DNA of 64,000 bases from Cherax quadricarinatus (Eukaryota; Arthropoda; Malacostraca; Decapoda; Parastacidae), in contig NW_027195384.1 in the NCBI RefSeq assembly GCF_038502225.1, positions 1 through 64,000 of the forward strand, read 5' to 3'. The notes below the pieces were generated by a model, which was not told where the DNA came from, made no database searches, and saw only the letters and a program-made list of their open reading frames with translations. Made by a program: the position numbers and the translations under genes. Shown one piece after another: positions 13,227 through 23,715 of this stretch (position 1 is the first letter of the stretch; the number at the start of each line of letters is the position of its first letter).

Positions 13227-13420
13227 CACCGAAATCTCATTAAATATTGTATATTACGTTAATATAAATATTTTCATTAATCCATCCACTATATTTTTTC
13301 AAAATTATATAATAAACACGATACAAAACATAAAAAGATGATAAATACACCCCACAATAGAATAAACATAAATATGAAAATGTGGTAGCCAGATAACTTG
13401 TACAAGTGATGGAAAGAATA
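13188..13420. repeat. AAT microsatellite plus about 200-bp unit, second copy
   Basis: Second copy of the unit at 12,150-12,391. It begins with an AAT run at about 13,190-13,225 and continues with GTTAATATAAATATTTTC and the GATGATAAATA...GAATAAA segment. Confidence 0.7.
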
Positions 13421-13821
13421 ACATTTTTCTAACATAAGAAAAAATGTGTTACGGGGGTAACTGTAGAAAATTTTTTCCCTTTCGATGTTTGTGGAAGTTT
13501 ATTAAAGGATACACAAATACAGTTACATAGATTATCATACATAGCAGCATATGTGTAGGGAACCTGGGATAACCCCAAAAAGTCATAGTGACTTTTTTCC
13601 CCCATTGCCTTCACTCGGGAGGGGTCATTTCTTCTAAAATGGTGTTACATGAGAATGGGACTGTTTCCTTTATTTGTTCTACCATATCAATGTAGAGACA
13701 ACTTGTAAAAATTTGAAACTTGTACACAAACCAGACTTTACACTTTGACCAAAAACTTATTTTCCGCCTGGTTTGTTTACATAGCTCTGTGCCTGTCCTC
13801 CCACTCACTCACTCACCACTC

Positions 13822-13824
<3 letters not shown>
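13421..13824. other. Unassigned repeat-like DNA
   Basis: No protein motif is visible. The segment around 13,550-13,600 (GTGTAGGGAACCTGGGATAA) resembles the tail word of the SINE-like copies at 26.45 and 56.4 kb. The end runs into a CTCA-rich stretch leading to the CA microsatellite. Confidence 0.35.

Positions 13825-13825
<1 letters not shown>

Positions 13826-13876
<51 letters not shown>
13826..13876. repeat. CA dinucleotide microsatellite
   Basis: About 25 CA units, nearly perfect, immediately upstream of a LINE RT fragment whose own 3' end also carries a CA array. Confidence 0.95.
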
Positions 13877-13889
13877 CACAAAAGCATTT

Positions 13890-15020
13890 TTTTTGACTGC
13901 AAAAAGGGCCCTTTAGACACATTTCCTCACAAGAGGTTACTGAAAAAGCTAGAGGATCGGGCCCCAATAAACGGGAAAAAGGCCGGGGCAATGGATCAGA
14001 GAATACCGGGACAGGGGGGGCAACAACCAGTCATGGTACATGACGAGGTGTCGGGATTTGGGCCACAAAAGCAGGGTTCCACGGGGGTCAGTCCTAGGAC
14101 CGGCTGCCCAAGGAAACCAAAAACGGAAGGGGATAAAACCCCAGAAGTGTCCTTGTTTGCAGATGATGGGAAGTTAATGAGAAGAATCAAATGGATGGGG
14201 GATCAGGGGGACTACAAAGAGACCTGTACAGGTTACAAGCCTGGTCCAGCAACTGGCCCCTTTTGAGTTTAACCTGCCAACTGCAAAGTCATGAAGTTTG
14301 GGGGAAGGGGAAAAGAAGACCGCAGACACAATATAGTTTAGATGGCCAAAGACTGCAAACCTCCCCAAAGGAAAAAGATGGGTGAGGTAACACCAAAAGC
14401 ATTCTCCGGGAGGCAAAATCAATCAGATAACTGCTGAAATAGGGGCGCCGGGGAAACCCCACGGATAGTGTTCCAAAATTGAAGGATTCGTTCAAGACCC
14501 CTGTATACCATTTCATCGGGCCCCATACTGGAGTATGCAGAAACAGTTTGAATCCACACATAGTCAAGCATGTCAAGAAATTAGAGAAAGTGCAAAGGTT
14601 TGCAACAAGACTAGTCCCAGACCCAGGGGGATTGTCCATGAAGAAAGGTTGGGGGAAATGGCCTGACGACACTGGAGGACAGGAGGGTCAGGGGAGACAT
14701 GATAACGACATATAAAATACTGCACGGAATAGACAAGGTGGACAAAGAGGGGATGTTCCAGAAAAGGGGACACAGAAACAAGGGGTCAAATTGGAAGCTG
14801 AAGACTCAGATGAATAAAAGGGGATTTTGGGATTTCTTCAGTCATAGAGTTGTCAGGCCATGGAATAGCCTAGAAAGTGACGTAGTGGAGGGGAACCAAA
14901 ATAGTTTTAAGGCGGGGGGCCGGATAAAGCTCATGGGGCGGGGGAGAGAGGGACCTAGTAGCAATCAAAAAGAGGGGGGCCAGGACCCAGGGAATCGACC
15001 CCTGAAACCAAAAAAGGGGT
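13890..15020 (+). mobile_element. CR1/Rex1-like LINE (family D), RT C-terminal half, degenerate
   Basis: Plus-strand pieces of reverse transcriptase appear in the expected order: a VPQGSVLGP-like remnant near 14,080, VSLFADDGKLMRRIK near 14,150 (FADD is the catalytic box), LQAWSSNW near 14,240, NPHIVKHVKKLEKVQRFATR near 14,555 and HRVVRPWNSLESDVVE near 14,860. These are the palm, thumb and C-terminal blocks of CR1/jockey-group LINEs. Frames change many times and G/A runs are inflated, so this is non-functional as sequenced. The copy is 5'-truncated before the RT fingers and ends GGGGTGAGTACACACAC, running directly into a CA array. Confidence 0.8.
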
Positions 15021-15021
15021 G

Positions 15022-15082
<61 letters not shown>
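15021..15082. repeat. CA microsatellite forming the LINE 3' tail
   Basis: About 31 AC units follow the GTGAGTA end of the family D LINE. CR1-group LINEs end in short tandem repeats, so this array plausibly grew from the element's tail. Confidence 0.9.
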
Positions 15083-15084
<2 letters not shown>

Positions 15085-15309
15085 CCTCACTCACCCCTCA
15101 CCCCACTCTCTCATTTATTCCCTTTTATCTCATTTACTTACTCCTGCCCCTACATTAAGACTACAACTTTTTAAAGGTAAGTAATGAGGAATTTTATAGG
15201 GCTTTTTTTATCACTCTGGGATTTTAAATATCATAGAATATATGTGGGTGGAATGGGCCTGGTATGGTAGCCTGGCTGACTACCATACTTTCCACATTTG
15301 ATTTCTTAA

Positions 15310-15495
15310 ATAAATACTACCATCCACCACGATGCTGTAACACTAACCCAACACGGACGGGATTACCTCATCTTTGTATATATTTCTACTGTTTTCCCCA
15401 TTATACCTTCTAGAATCTGTATTGATAAAGCCACTGATGGCGAAACATTTTACAATAAAGATTTCCAAATGTTGCACATGTGTTTTAATTTTCAA
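15310..15495 (+). mobile_element. Penelope-like element 3' fragment with hammerhead-like motif
   Basis: The fragment holds TTGATAAAGCCACTGATGGC followed directly by GAAAC and, a few bases on, ACAATAAAGAT. The same layout (a box resembling CTGATGA, a short hairpin, GAAAC, then AATAAA) occurs near the 3' ends of Penelope-like elements, which are known to carry hammerhead ribozymes. Box 1 here reads TTGATAA and so differs from the CTGANGA consensus. Sequence on both sides resembles the Tigger right-end region, suggesting insertion into it. Confidence 0.5.
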
Positions 15496-15873
15496 GTAAT
15501 GAGTAAACTGTATATGCATTTTATCACTTGGGATGCTTAAATGTAATAGAATATTATGTGTAGGTGGGTGGCCTGGTATGGTAGCCCGCTGATACCATAC
15601 ATACCAATTTGATTTTTTACGATAATTACTACTCATCTCACCCTAAATTAAGACTATAAATATTTTAATGGAATGAGTGCACTGTGCGTGATTGTACTTT
15701 TTTTTTTTATGCTTAGTTCTATTCTAACTTAATATTTTTAGGGGTAAATTTGGTTAAATTAGATTTGATGCATTTAAAAGGGGGAAAAAAAGGGTGTTCC
15801 ATTTTACGGCAATTTCCGCTTTATGGAGGTAGCCGGGAACCCCAACCTGTCGAAAAGGGGGGGCCCTACTGTA

Positions 15874-16284
15874 TATTGAAACCAAGTGATTTGTGATCAC
15901 TTTCCCCAAGCTCATCATTAACCTCAAGTTTAAATTGGGACTTTTTGTTGGTAAAAAACCGTCAAGCAGATTGTTTCCCAGTTGATTCGCCACAATTTGG
16001 GTTCTAAAAACTTAACTGTATCAAGAGAGTCACTAGACTCAAGATTTCCTGTCATATTTTTCCCAAACCAATTTGTCTAAAGGTAAAATTCCCATTATCA
16101 CAACAGTTTCATATCTAGATGCCTTATGAATTTCTTTCTCATCATAATGGTTTTATGGTGAATAACATCATGACATTTTCCTATTTTCAGTTTTTATGAT
16201 TTATTAATAGCCCCGTTTATTCTGTTTTGCTGAATGTTTTTTTTTTACAGATTTACCATGAGATATAAACAAAAATCCCAAAAA
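15874..16284. other. Unassigned DNA upstream of Tc1-like transposase
   Basis: No recognisable coding or TIR sequence. It may contain the 5' end of the Tc1-like element that follows, but I could not place a terminal inverted repeat. Confidence 0.35.
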
Positions 16285-17475
16285 ATGACAGATCTGTCAG
16301 ACTTTGAAAGAGGTCAATTTTTTCAGGCTTTTTTATGGGTGGTTGTAAGGCAACGAAACAGCGGGACTTTTTGGTGATCAAGAGGACTGTTTTGAAGGGG
16401 TTGAGACTTTGAAAAAGGGGGGAAAAACCTCTTCATCAAAGAAAATTTGGGGAGGAAGTGAAAGTTGTCGATGGGGATCAATGAACTCTTTCACGGATTT
16501 TTCGGAAGGATCATAAGACTAAAGCACCAAAAAAGCAGAGCAACCCGAAAAACCCACCCAAAACCGTATATATATGTTTTTTCAACATTTGAAAGTATGA
16601 AAAAAAAGTAGATCTTTTTTTTTTTTCTACATTTAAAAATGTGAAAAAAATTTTGATTTTTTTTTTTTTGTTATATTTTTAAAAAAATGAAAAAAAATTA
16701 GACCTATTTTTGTAGCAAAACACATGTGAACGAGATCTGTTGGACCGTTTAGGGGTTAAGACACCTCCTAACCCATTTTCCCACAAAACTGTGAGAATGG
16801 AACATCCTAAAGCTGGTTTTTAGGGGACGGTTGAAATTGGGGAAACCCTTAATATCAAAACCAATGTTGAGAAGTTTTAGAGGGTGTAAAATTCAACAAT
16901 GGTCCTTAGATCACGGGAAGAACGTTATTGTTCCAACGAAGTCATCTTTCACCTTATTTCCAACATCAGGTCGAGCATACGGGGAGACAGCCAAAAAAAA
17001 ACATATGACCCCCAACCCCCCTTTTTCCCATCTGTGATGATCGGGGGAGGGTTTTTTGGAAATTTTTCGGCCCAATGGTTCCCCTTCATGGCAGAATTAA
17101 AGGTAAGGATTATTTAAACATTTTAGCAGATAAACCCCCTTCATCCTATGATTGCAACACTGTTTCCAGAAGGGAATGCAATATTCCGGACGATAATGAA
17201 ACCTTCACTTAAACCACCCTCTGAGTGGCATGAGGAAATTCCAGTTGGGTTTAATCTTATAGGGCCCAAAACCCAATTCCAAGATCTTAATAAAATTTGG
17301 GAAAATTTTGGGGGGGCTTTTTGGGAAAAAAAGGAGGGGTTGATACCTCCACCTTCATCATTTAAAGGAACTGGAGACTGTTTTAGCGACAATGCCAAAC
17401 ATACCCCTTTGAAACCCATTCAAACATTGTATGAACCCAATACCCCCGTTGAATTCAAGCTCAAAAAAGGTTGAT
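16285..17475 (+). pseudogene. Tc1/mariner-type transposase, degenerate and interrupted
   Basis: The reading begins MTDLSDFERGQ at 16,285, the start of a Tc1-like helix-turn-helix region. Remnants follow of KTSSSKE and a DHKTKAPK segment near 16,510. After a 200-bp insertion (16,556-16,759) it resumes with KPLISK near 16,845, SSFTLFPTSGRAYGE near 16,945 and TLFPEGNAIFRTIM near 17,160. These are in the order of the DDE catalytic core of Tc1 transposases, which cut and paste the element at TA sites. Multiple frameshifts and an internal insertion make it a pseudogene. The catalytic residues cannot be read reliably. Confidence 0.75.
16556..16759. mobile_element. T-rich TTAA MITE (about 204 bp) inside the Tc1-like transposase
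   Basis: This copy matches the clean 215-bp MITE at 52,933-53,147: CAACATTTGAAAGTATG, then T-rich blocks with TACATTTAAAAATGTG and TGTTATATTT, ending TTGGACCGTTTAGGGGTTAA. It splits the Tc1 reading between the KAPK segment and the KPLISK segment. Confidence 0.75.
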
Positions 17476-17534
17476 CCACACCATATTAAAATAAATATGT
17501 TTGACATTTAAAGGGTTTTCAAAGGGGAAACCCC

Positions 17535-17815
17535 CGCACATATGCCTCGGGGTTTTTTTCTTCTTTTTTTCTAGTTTTTTGTTCTTGCTTTTTTCCCCAT
17601 TCCAGGGGGGAAGGGGAACAAATTTTTCCTCCATAACCCAAAGGGTCTAAGGGGCCCCAAATTGCCGGGAGCGAGAAAACCAGTAACCCCTTCCCTGTAA
17701 AATACATTAAATTTAAAAGGACAAACTTTTTTTTTATTTTTGCCACCCCCCCTTAAAAGTGAGATACGGCTGGTGCATTGAAAGAAAGAAGATATATAAA
17801 AGGAGAGAGAAATAT
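17535..17815 (+). mobile_element. Short element carrying family B (RTE-like) 5' leader sequence
   Basis: Contains the block seen in the family B LINE leaders at 7.6-7.8 kb (inverted) and 39.7-39.85 kb: a CTTCTT/TTTTCCCCATT lead, GGGGAA, CCATAA, GCCGGGAGC. It ends GATACGGCTGGTGCATTGAAAG followed by AAAGAAGATATATA. It lacks the LINE coding region, so it is either a deleted LINE copy or a LINE-derived short element. Confidence 0.55.
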
Positions 17816-18199
17816 GTTGGAAATTTAATTTAGGGAAATTTTTCCAAAGGAAAATATCCCCTTTATTGGTGAAGAAACCTTTTTAAAATTAAGTAGAAAA
17901 AATTTTTTACAAAAATAATTTAAGAGACTACAAAACTAAAATTTTTTGGGGAAAATTTTTTGATAAAACTAGATATATTTGGGGAAGTTATAAACAAAAT
18001 AAAGCCAAGATTAGCATCTCACTTACGTTGAGAAGGTTATCCCCGGGGCCCAAATTTGTTCTAATTATAAAAAAATTCCTATTTGGGTTTGGAATCAAAA
18101 AAATTTTTTGAGGATTAAAGTAAAATGAGGAAAAAAAAGAAGGATTTAGGAAATTGAGAACAGTGCTGGGGAAAAAAAAGGAAATATAAAAAAAAGGTA
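17816..18199. other. AT-rich DNA, no recognised feature
   Basis: Homopolymer-rich A/T sequence between the LINE-derived fragment and the piggyBac-like MITE. A 75-codon minus frame at 17,988-18,215 overlaps the MITE end and is not supported. Confidence 0.4.
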
Positions 18200-19245
18200 T
18201 TAACCCTTTGATCATAACCGATATATACGCCTTGAGGTACCGGGGTTTGGGACGATATATACTAAAATTCTAGCGGGCTTCAAATCGGGCAGGAAAGTTG
18301 GGGGCCCACATGTGAGAAAAGGGGGTTGTGGTCAGTGTGCACCATAAAAAAATTGGGAGCACACGGGCATAATGAAAAAAACCCAACCCTTTTTTTTTTA
18401 AATTTAAAAATGGATTTTTTATGGTCTATTTTTCATATAGTATTTATGGTTGTATTCTCGTTTTCTTGGTCTCATTTGATAGAATGGAAAACATATTATA
18501 AAAATAGATGTTTTGATTGATTTTACTATAAAAAGAACCTAGAAATAGAGCTCAAATTAGGGAAATGTTTGTTTTTTGCCAATGTTAAAAAGTAAAAAAT
18601 GATGCCATTGTCCAATAAATGTCCAACTAGCCATTCTAATATGCAGTCATGAATGGGTTGATGTTATTTTTTAAAAATTATTAAAGAATTGCAGTAATCT
18701 GCATAATAGTAAGTCTTCTATTTTTTGTTTAAAAAAAATTAAAATAGAAAGAAAGGTACATCAGAGGGGCCTGAGACATGACTGATGAACAAAGAAAATG
18801 TTTTTTTTAGAGCCGGGAATGTCTGAAATTTTCATTCGGGACCTTATTTTGAAATTGTCATTTTTTTTATTTTTTTGTGAAATTGGCCAAATTGAAAATT
18901 TTCTGACCACTTTTATTAGGTAGTTGAAATGGGTAAATGGGCATTTTTGTACTCAATCGATAAAAAAAAAGGGAGTTCTAAAGAAATAGTTTTGAGTTTC
19001 GACTGAACAACGGAATTACCCAAAAATAGGGCTCAAAGTGGGGCGAAACCCAATTTGTAAACAGCCCGAGGTCGCCCCAAGGAGCATAATTCCGCGTTTT
19101 CCATAAAATTTCTTTTTTTTTTGGTGTCATTAAAATTTGGGGAAAAGATTTTTATTTTTCCCAAAAAAATTTTTTTTTTTTTTTTAAATTTTAAAAAACA
19201 CCAGGAGACACCTCAGGTTTGGGGGGTTATAAGTCAAAGGGTTAA
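18200..19245 (+). mobile_element. piggyBac-like MITE, ATATACG subfamily
   Basis: The element is bounded by TTAA at 18,200 and 19,242. It begins TTAACCCTTTGATCATAACC, passes through GATATATACGCC and TTCTAGCGGGCTTC, and ends CAAAGGGTTAA. The clean copy at 55,277-56,362 has the same order and orientation. TTAA flanks and CCCTTT-type termini fit piggyBac target choice. No transposase frame remains. Confidence 0.75.
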
Positions 19246-19460
19246 TGATATTTCAGCATGGATTCACAAGAGGCTGGTTTTGGGTTCAACTAATTTATTA
19301 ACTTTTTCATGTTTTTTGAGGCTGTTGACCACGAAAGAATTTTGATATTATTTACTTAGAGTTAAAAAAAAGGGCGTCCATGGTTTTGGGGGAAAGGGGG
19401 TGCTCTGGCCTAATCAGGCTCACAGACAGGAAGCAGGGGTGTCCATAAATGGGGTTGGTT
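19246..19460 (+). mobile_element. Family C LINE, RT fragment upstream of the Penelope dimer
   Basis: The frame gives FQHGFTRGW-like sequence (SAWIHKRLVLGS in the present frame), then LLTF and a VDHE segment, followed by VFINGVG-like codons. These are RT fingers/palm pieces preceding the FADD box. The LINE resumes at about 22,405, so the intervening Penelope structure lies within it. Confidence 0.65.
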
Positions 19461-19971
19461 TAAAAAGCATTGGCAAACACTATAACATATTTATTAAAAA
19501 AACCCCGGGCCCGGGGGCCCCTTTGATCATTTCTAACTTTAAGAGGTAAAACACATTATATATATATAGGCGGAGAGGAGGGGGACGACGTGACCTGGGG
19601 GAATGTCATAAAGAACATAAGAATGGGGGGAACACTGTAGAAGGCCTACGGGCCCATGCAGGTAGGTCCTTATCAAAACAACCCTTACCTATGATGAGGA
19701 CGGGTAGATTTAGGGAAACCCATGTGCCCTTGTTTTTGGGTTGGTGCTGTTTAAGGGTCATGTATGCCAATTTTTTTTAAAATTTTTTATTTTCCCAGTT
19801 TTTGGCTCTATAGTGTGGGGTGACGGCGATTAGTAAATTCTAGGAACCCCTTTGGCCTGGGGTCGGGGGTCTGGGGAGAACGTTTTTTGGCCTCATTCCA
19901 GTTCATAAATCCCCCGGGAGTCTTTGGAGGACACAGGATACCTTACATTCTGTTAGAGGATTTCATGTCAT

Positions 19972-20811
19972 TCAGGCGGATTTCAAGATTTTCGCCTGTC
20001 TCTGCCAAACATATTTTTGGGACAAAAACCCACGGGGGATAGTGTAGACGCCTGCTGTAGGGGGGGAGGTGGGGGGGCCCCGCTTTGTAGTGAGGTTTTT
20101 GATAGATGATGTGTTTATGGTAAAAACGTTGATGTAACTCATAGCAAGTGCCCTAGTATTTTTTAAAAACATCCCCAAATGGGAGTACTACAACTGTTTA
20201 GGGGCGGGTTCCCAAAGGGGGGTTTTTTTGGGAGGATAGCTTGTGCCTTGAGTCTGGATCTCGGATGAAGAAAGATGGGAACTGAAGACTTTAAAGGCTT
20301 GTGTTAGGTGGCTTTCTTTTTCTAAAAAACAAGGGCGGGAGATGCAAGACCCTCAAGAAGAAGAAAGAGGACTCCTCTCTTAGTGCGGGAGTTCTGAATA
20401 AAAGTGTATAAGATCGTCCTTTTTTGGGTAGGTTTTCTATACATTTTGAAGAGAAGTTTGTCACTGTCAGGAGATCGGGGACAGGTAGAACGTCGGGGGG
20501 GAATTTTCCATCTTTTTTTAAGTTCAAGTGAAAATTTTATTGATGGTTCAACTGCATTGATCTTGTTGAGAAGGGCCGGGATATTGAGACCCCTCGGATA
20601 AAAAACCAATATATCATCAACGTATTTTTGGCCGGGTAACAGTGTTGGGAATGAGGGTTGAATTTTTTGCTCCGGGTTTTTCCACGAAGAGGTTGGCGAA
20701 ATGGCACTGACCGGGCCCCCATTGCCATCCCAAAGCATTGTTTGTAACAGTTGTCCTGATATTTGGGAAGAAGTTGAAATTAACACAAAGTTCCCCCAGA
20801 TTGATGAAATC
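19972..20811 (-). pseudogene. Penelope-like RT and GIY-YIG fragment, left arm
   Basis: The minus-strand reading holds an RT palm with KYVDDILVF (catalytic YVDD) near 20,615. It is followed by NKINAVEPSIKFSLEL, then SPDSDKLLFK and YRKPT, a block typical of Penelope-like RT. Downstream, at about 19,985-20,050, AGVYTIP and SQKYVW resemble the GVYxI...KYVGxTGR core of a GIY-YIG endonuclease. Together RT and GIY-YIG define Penelope-like elements, which nick target DNA and prime reverse transcription. Many frameshifts are present and it is not functional as sequenced. Confidence 0.75.
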
Positions 20812-21036
20812 AGAAGAGGAAAGGAGGTCTTTTTTCCCAGGAGCCCCTGTCTCGGAATTTGTTTGGGTGTCAGTGGGGAACGTTGGTAAAGAGGGCTGGG
20901 GACATCGAAGGAAGCCATGCTTTGTTTTTGACATTTTGGCGGGAAATTCGGGAGAGAAGGTCACCTGAGTGTTTGAGGGGGGCCCGACTGATGGGTGCCC
21001 AGGCGTTTGAAAGGTATTTGGCAAGGTGCCCGGGCC

Positions 21037-21960
21037 CAGATTTCATCAATCTAGTGGAACTTGTGTTAATTTTCAATTTCCCAAGTATCAGGACAACTGT
21101 TACAAACAATGCTTTGGGATGGAAATGGGCAGCCCCCAGGCTGTGCTTGCCAACCTCTTCAGGGAAAAACCTGGAGATAGAGAAATTCAGCCCCCATTCC
21201 CAAAAAAAGTTACCTGGCTAAGAAAAGTTGATGATATATTGGTTTTCTTTTCCAAGACGCCTCAATATCCGGGCCCCTTTCCCAAAAGGATCAATGCAGT
21301 TGAACCATCAATAAAGTTTACACTTAAACCCCAAAAAAATGATGGCAAATTCCCCTTTTTCCCTCAATTTCACGGGCAGATCCCCCCTGACAGTGAAAAA
21401 CTTCTCTTCAAAGGGGTATAGAAAACCACCAACAAGGACGATCTTATACACTTTTATTCACACCAAGATTTCCCGACTAAGAGAGGAGTCCTCATTGGCT
21501 TCTTTTTGAGAGCTTTTTCATTCCAGCCCTTGTTTTCGGGAAGAAGAATGCATTTTAATTAACACAAGCCTTTACAGGGGCCTTCATTTCCCCATTTTTT
21601 CTTCACCCGAGATTGCAGACTCAAGGCACAAGCTATCCTCCACAAACCCCCATGGAACAGCCCCCTAAACAGTTCGGGGAAATTCCCATGTGGCGATGTT
21701 GCCCCCAATCCCGCAGGGAAATTTGCTATGAGTAACATCAACTTTTTCTACCATAAACACATCATCTATCAAAGACCCACTACAAATGCAGCCCCACACC
21801 TCTAACTTCTACAGCGGGGCGCTACACTATCCCCTGGGGGTTTTTGGGCCCCAAGAAATATGTGGGGGGAGACAGGCAGAAAATTTTGAGTCCGCCTGAA
21901 TGAGCATCAAATCCCTCTAACAAAACGATGTAAGGTATGCATGTGTCCTCCACAAAACTC
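21037..21960 (+). pseudogene. Penelope-like RT and GIY-YIG fragment, right arm
   Basis: The plus-strand counterpart of the left arm has a KVDDILVF palm box near 21,228 (the Y of YVDD is changed in this copy or miscalled), then INAVEPSIKFTL, PDSEKLLFKG and a TKRGVLIGFF segment near 21,480. Around 21,830-21,900 a GVFG...KKYVGGDRQK-like reading is the GIY-YIG remnant. Frames are broken. Confidence 0.7.
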
Positions 21961-22404
21961 CAGGGGCTTTTGATGAACTGGAATGAGGAAAACCCTGCTC
22001 ACCAACCAGCCCTCAGACGCCGGGGGCCTAGAAGCCTCATTTAATCCCTACCAAATTATAGAACGCAACACGGGAAACTAAAAAAATTTTAAAAAACATT
22101 GGCATACATGATACTTAAGCAGCACCAACCCAACAACACAGGAGTCACATGTTTTCATGCCTACCCGTCCTCATCATGGGGTAGAGGTTGTTTTGATAAG
22201 GACCTGCCTCGCATGGGCCAGTAGGCCTTTTTACAGTGTTCCCCCCCATTCTTATGTTCTTATGATTTTCCCTCAAGTCAGGGCCACCCCTCACTCTCCC
22301 CCTTATATATAAGGGTTTTCCCCTTATGTTAAAGGATCAAGGCCCCGGGACCAAACGCTTTCTAATAAAAAAATTGTTATAGTTTTTGGGTTTTACTTTG
22401 GTCT

Positions 22405-23715
22405 TTTTTTTTAAAACCAACTTGTCGGCATTTATTACCAAGGTTTATACCAAAAAGGGGTTAAATCTGAGGGGGAATCTGTAGCAAGTGGCATTCAACG
22501 GGGATCAGTCTTGGGGCCCATTGTTGTTTATAATACATATCAATGATCTTGATGAAGGAATTACTAGTGATATGAGCAAATTCCCGATGACACAAAGATA
22601 GGTAGGATAATTGATTCAAACGAATGTTGGGGAAATTTCAGAAAGATTTAGACAAACTCTATTTTTGTAAAAAAGTTGGAGAATTATCGAAAATGTATTT
22701 GGGGGAAAAGGGGGCACTTTAGGATTTTGGGAAGCGGGTTTTTTCCAGGCTTTATCGCCATGGCTTGATAAAGCCCCTGGAGACAAAACGTTGACAATAA
22801 ATGTCACATTAGTTGCACTTTTTCCTTTATTTAAAAACCCTCTATTTTTGGTCAAAAAAGTCAGATGCAGTTCAATGTAGATAAATGCAAGGTTCCGAAG
22901 GGGGGAGGTCCATCACCCTAGCACTTATAATTTAAAAAGGGGAAAAACTTAGCCATACAGATTGTGAAAAGGATTTGGGGGGTTTGGTGAGAGCAACCTT
23001 AAACCGAAGCAATGCCTAAGCGCATTTAATAAGGCAAATAGATTACTGGGATTTTATCAAGAAGTGTAAGCAACAGAAGTCCGGGAGGTCTACTGAAGTT
23101 TTATTCATCATTAGTAAGGCCTCATCTAGATTATGCAGCTGAATTCGGGCCCCCATATTACAGAATAGACAAAAAATTGTTGGGAAAATTTTCCCACCCG
23201 AAGATGACTAAATTAAAAATAGCATTAGAAATTTTCCCCTTAAGAATAAAGATTGAAGACTTAAATTACATTCACTTGCTAGACGAAGAATGGGGGGAGA
23301 CATGATCAATGTATAAGTGGAAGTTGGGGATTAAAAAAGGGGGATATTAATAAATTTGAGGATATCTCCCCCAAGAGAAAACCCCGAGAATGGTTTTAAA
23401 AGATGTTTAGATTTAAAAAGGGATATGGGAAAGTATTGGTTTGGAAATAGGGTAGTTGATGAGGGAAAGTCAAATAGTTGGGTTTTTGGGAGGCTGGGAT
23501 TTTTTGGGTAGTTTCAAATTTAGGTTGATAAATACATGAGTGAGGGGTTGATTTGAGGGACTGGGCACATAAAAGAGTTATTTTGGGTAGCATTGAGGTT
23601 TGGGGTTGGGAAAATGTTTTGTTAGGGGGATAAATTTTAAAGGGACCTGCCTAGAGGGCCAAAAGGGTGCTGCAGTGTTCCTCCTTTCATGTTATGTTCT
23701 TATGTTAATTTCTGG
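22405..23715 (+). mobile_element. Family C LINE, RT and 3' end downstream of the Penelope dimer
   Basis: The reading resumes with a SGIQRGSVLGP-like block near 22,490, ITSDMSK near 22,562, then SDAVQCR/NVDKCK near 22,865 and a RPHLDYAAEF-like block near 23,110. It ends with GGGACCTGCC and a TTATGTTCTTATG tail near 23,690-23,705. A short element with its own target duplication is inserted at 22,677-22,839. Frames are broken. Confidence 0.7.
22677..22839 (+). mobile_element. Short Penelope-like 3' insert with about 20-bp target duplication
   Basis: The insert contains CTTGATAAAGCCCCTGGAGA followed by CAAAACGTTGACAATAAATG, the hammerhead-like/AATAAA pattern of Penelope 3' ends. The flanks are CTCTATTTTTGTAAAAAAGT at 22,657-22,676 and CTCTATTTTTGGTCAAAAAA at 22,840-22,859, a near-identical direct repeat interpreted as a target site duplication. 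Removing it restores the LINE reading. Confidence 0.7.

Larger units (their letters stand above)
11835..15871. mobile_element. Tigger/pogo-type DNA transposon (family A TIRs), internally rearranged host for nested repeats
   Basis: The left end begins CAGTAGGCCCCGCTTTA at 11,835 after TA, and the right end finishes GGGGCCCTACTG at 15,871 before TA. This matches TA target duplication and CAGT-type TIRs of the Tigger/pogo group. A short start of a putative transposase (ATGTCTGGAAAA) lies near 11,990. The interior holds a nested MITE (12,394-13,187), a CA-tailed LINE (13.9-15.0 kb) and a Penelope fragment (15.3-15.5 kb). Non-coding right-end sequence is repeated at 15,090-15,200 and 15,640-15,770. 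That the two TIRs belong to one insertion is inference; they could be ends of two related copies. Confidence 0.55.
19461..22404. mobile_element. Penelope-like element inverted dimer 1 (head-to-head)
   Basis: Two Penelope-like copies diverge from a centre near 20,810-21,036. The left arm (about 19,461-20,811) is minus strand and the right arm (about 21,037-22,404) is plus strand. Matching words occur in both arms in inverted orientation, such as ACAACTGTTACAAACAATGC near the centre, AATGCAGTTGAACCATCAAT in the middle and GTTATAGT at the outer ends. Each arm reads 5' to 3' outward, with RT then GIY-YIG then 3' end. The whole structure interrupts a family C LINE. Arms differ at many positions, partly from sequencing errors, so age cannot be judged. 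Confidence 0.75.
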
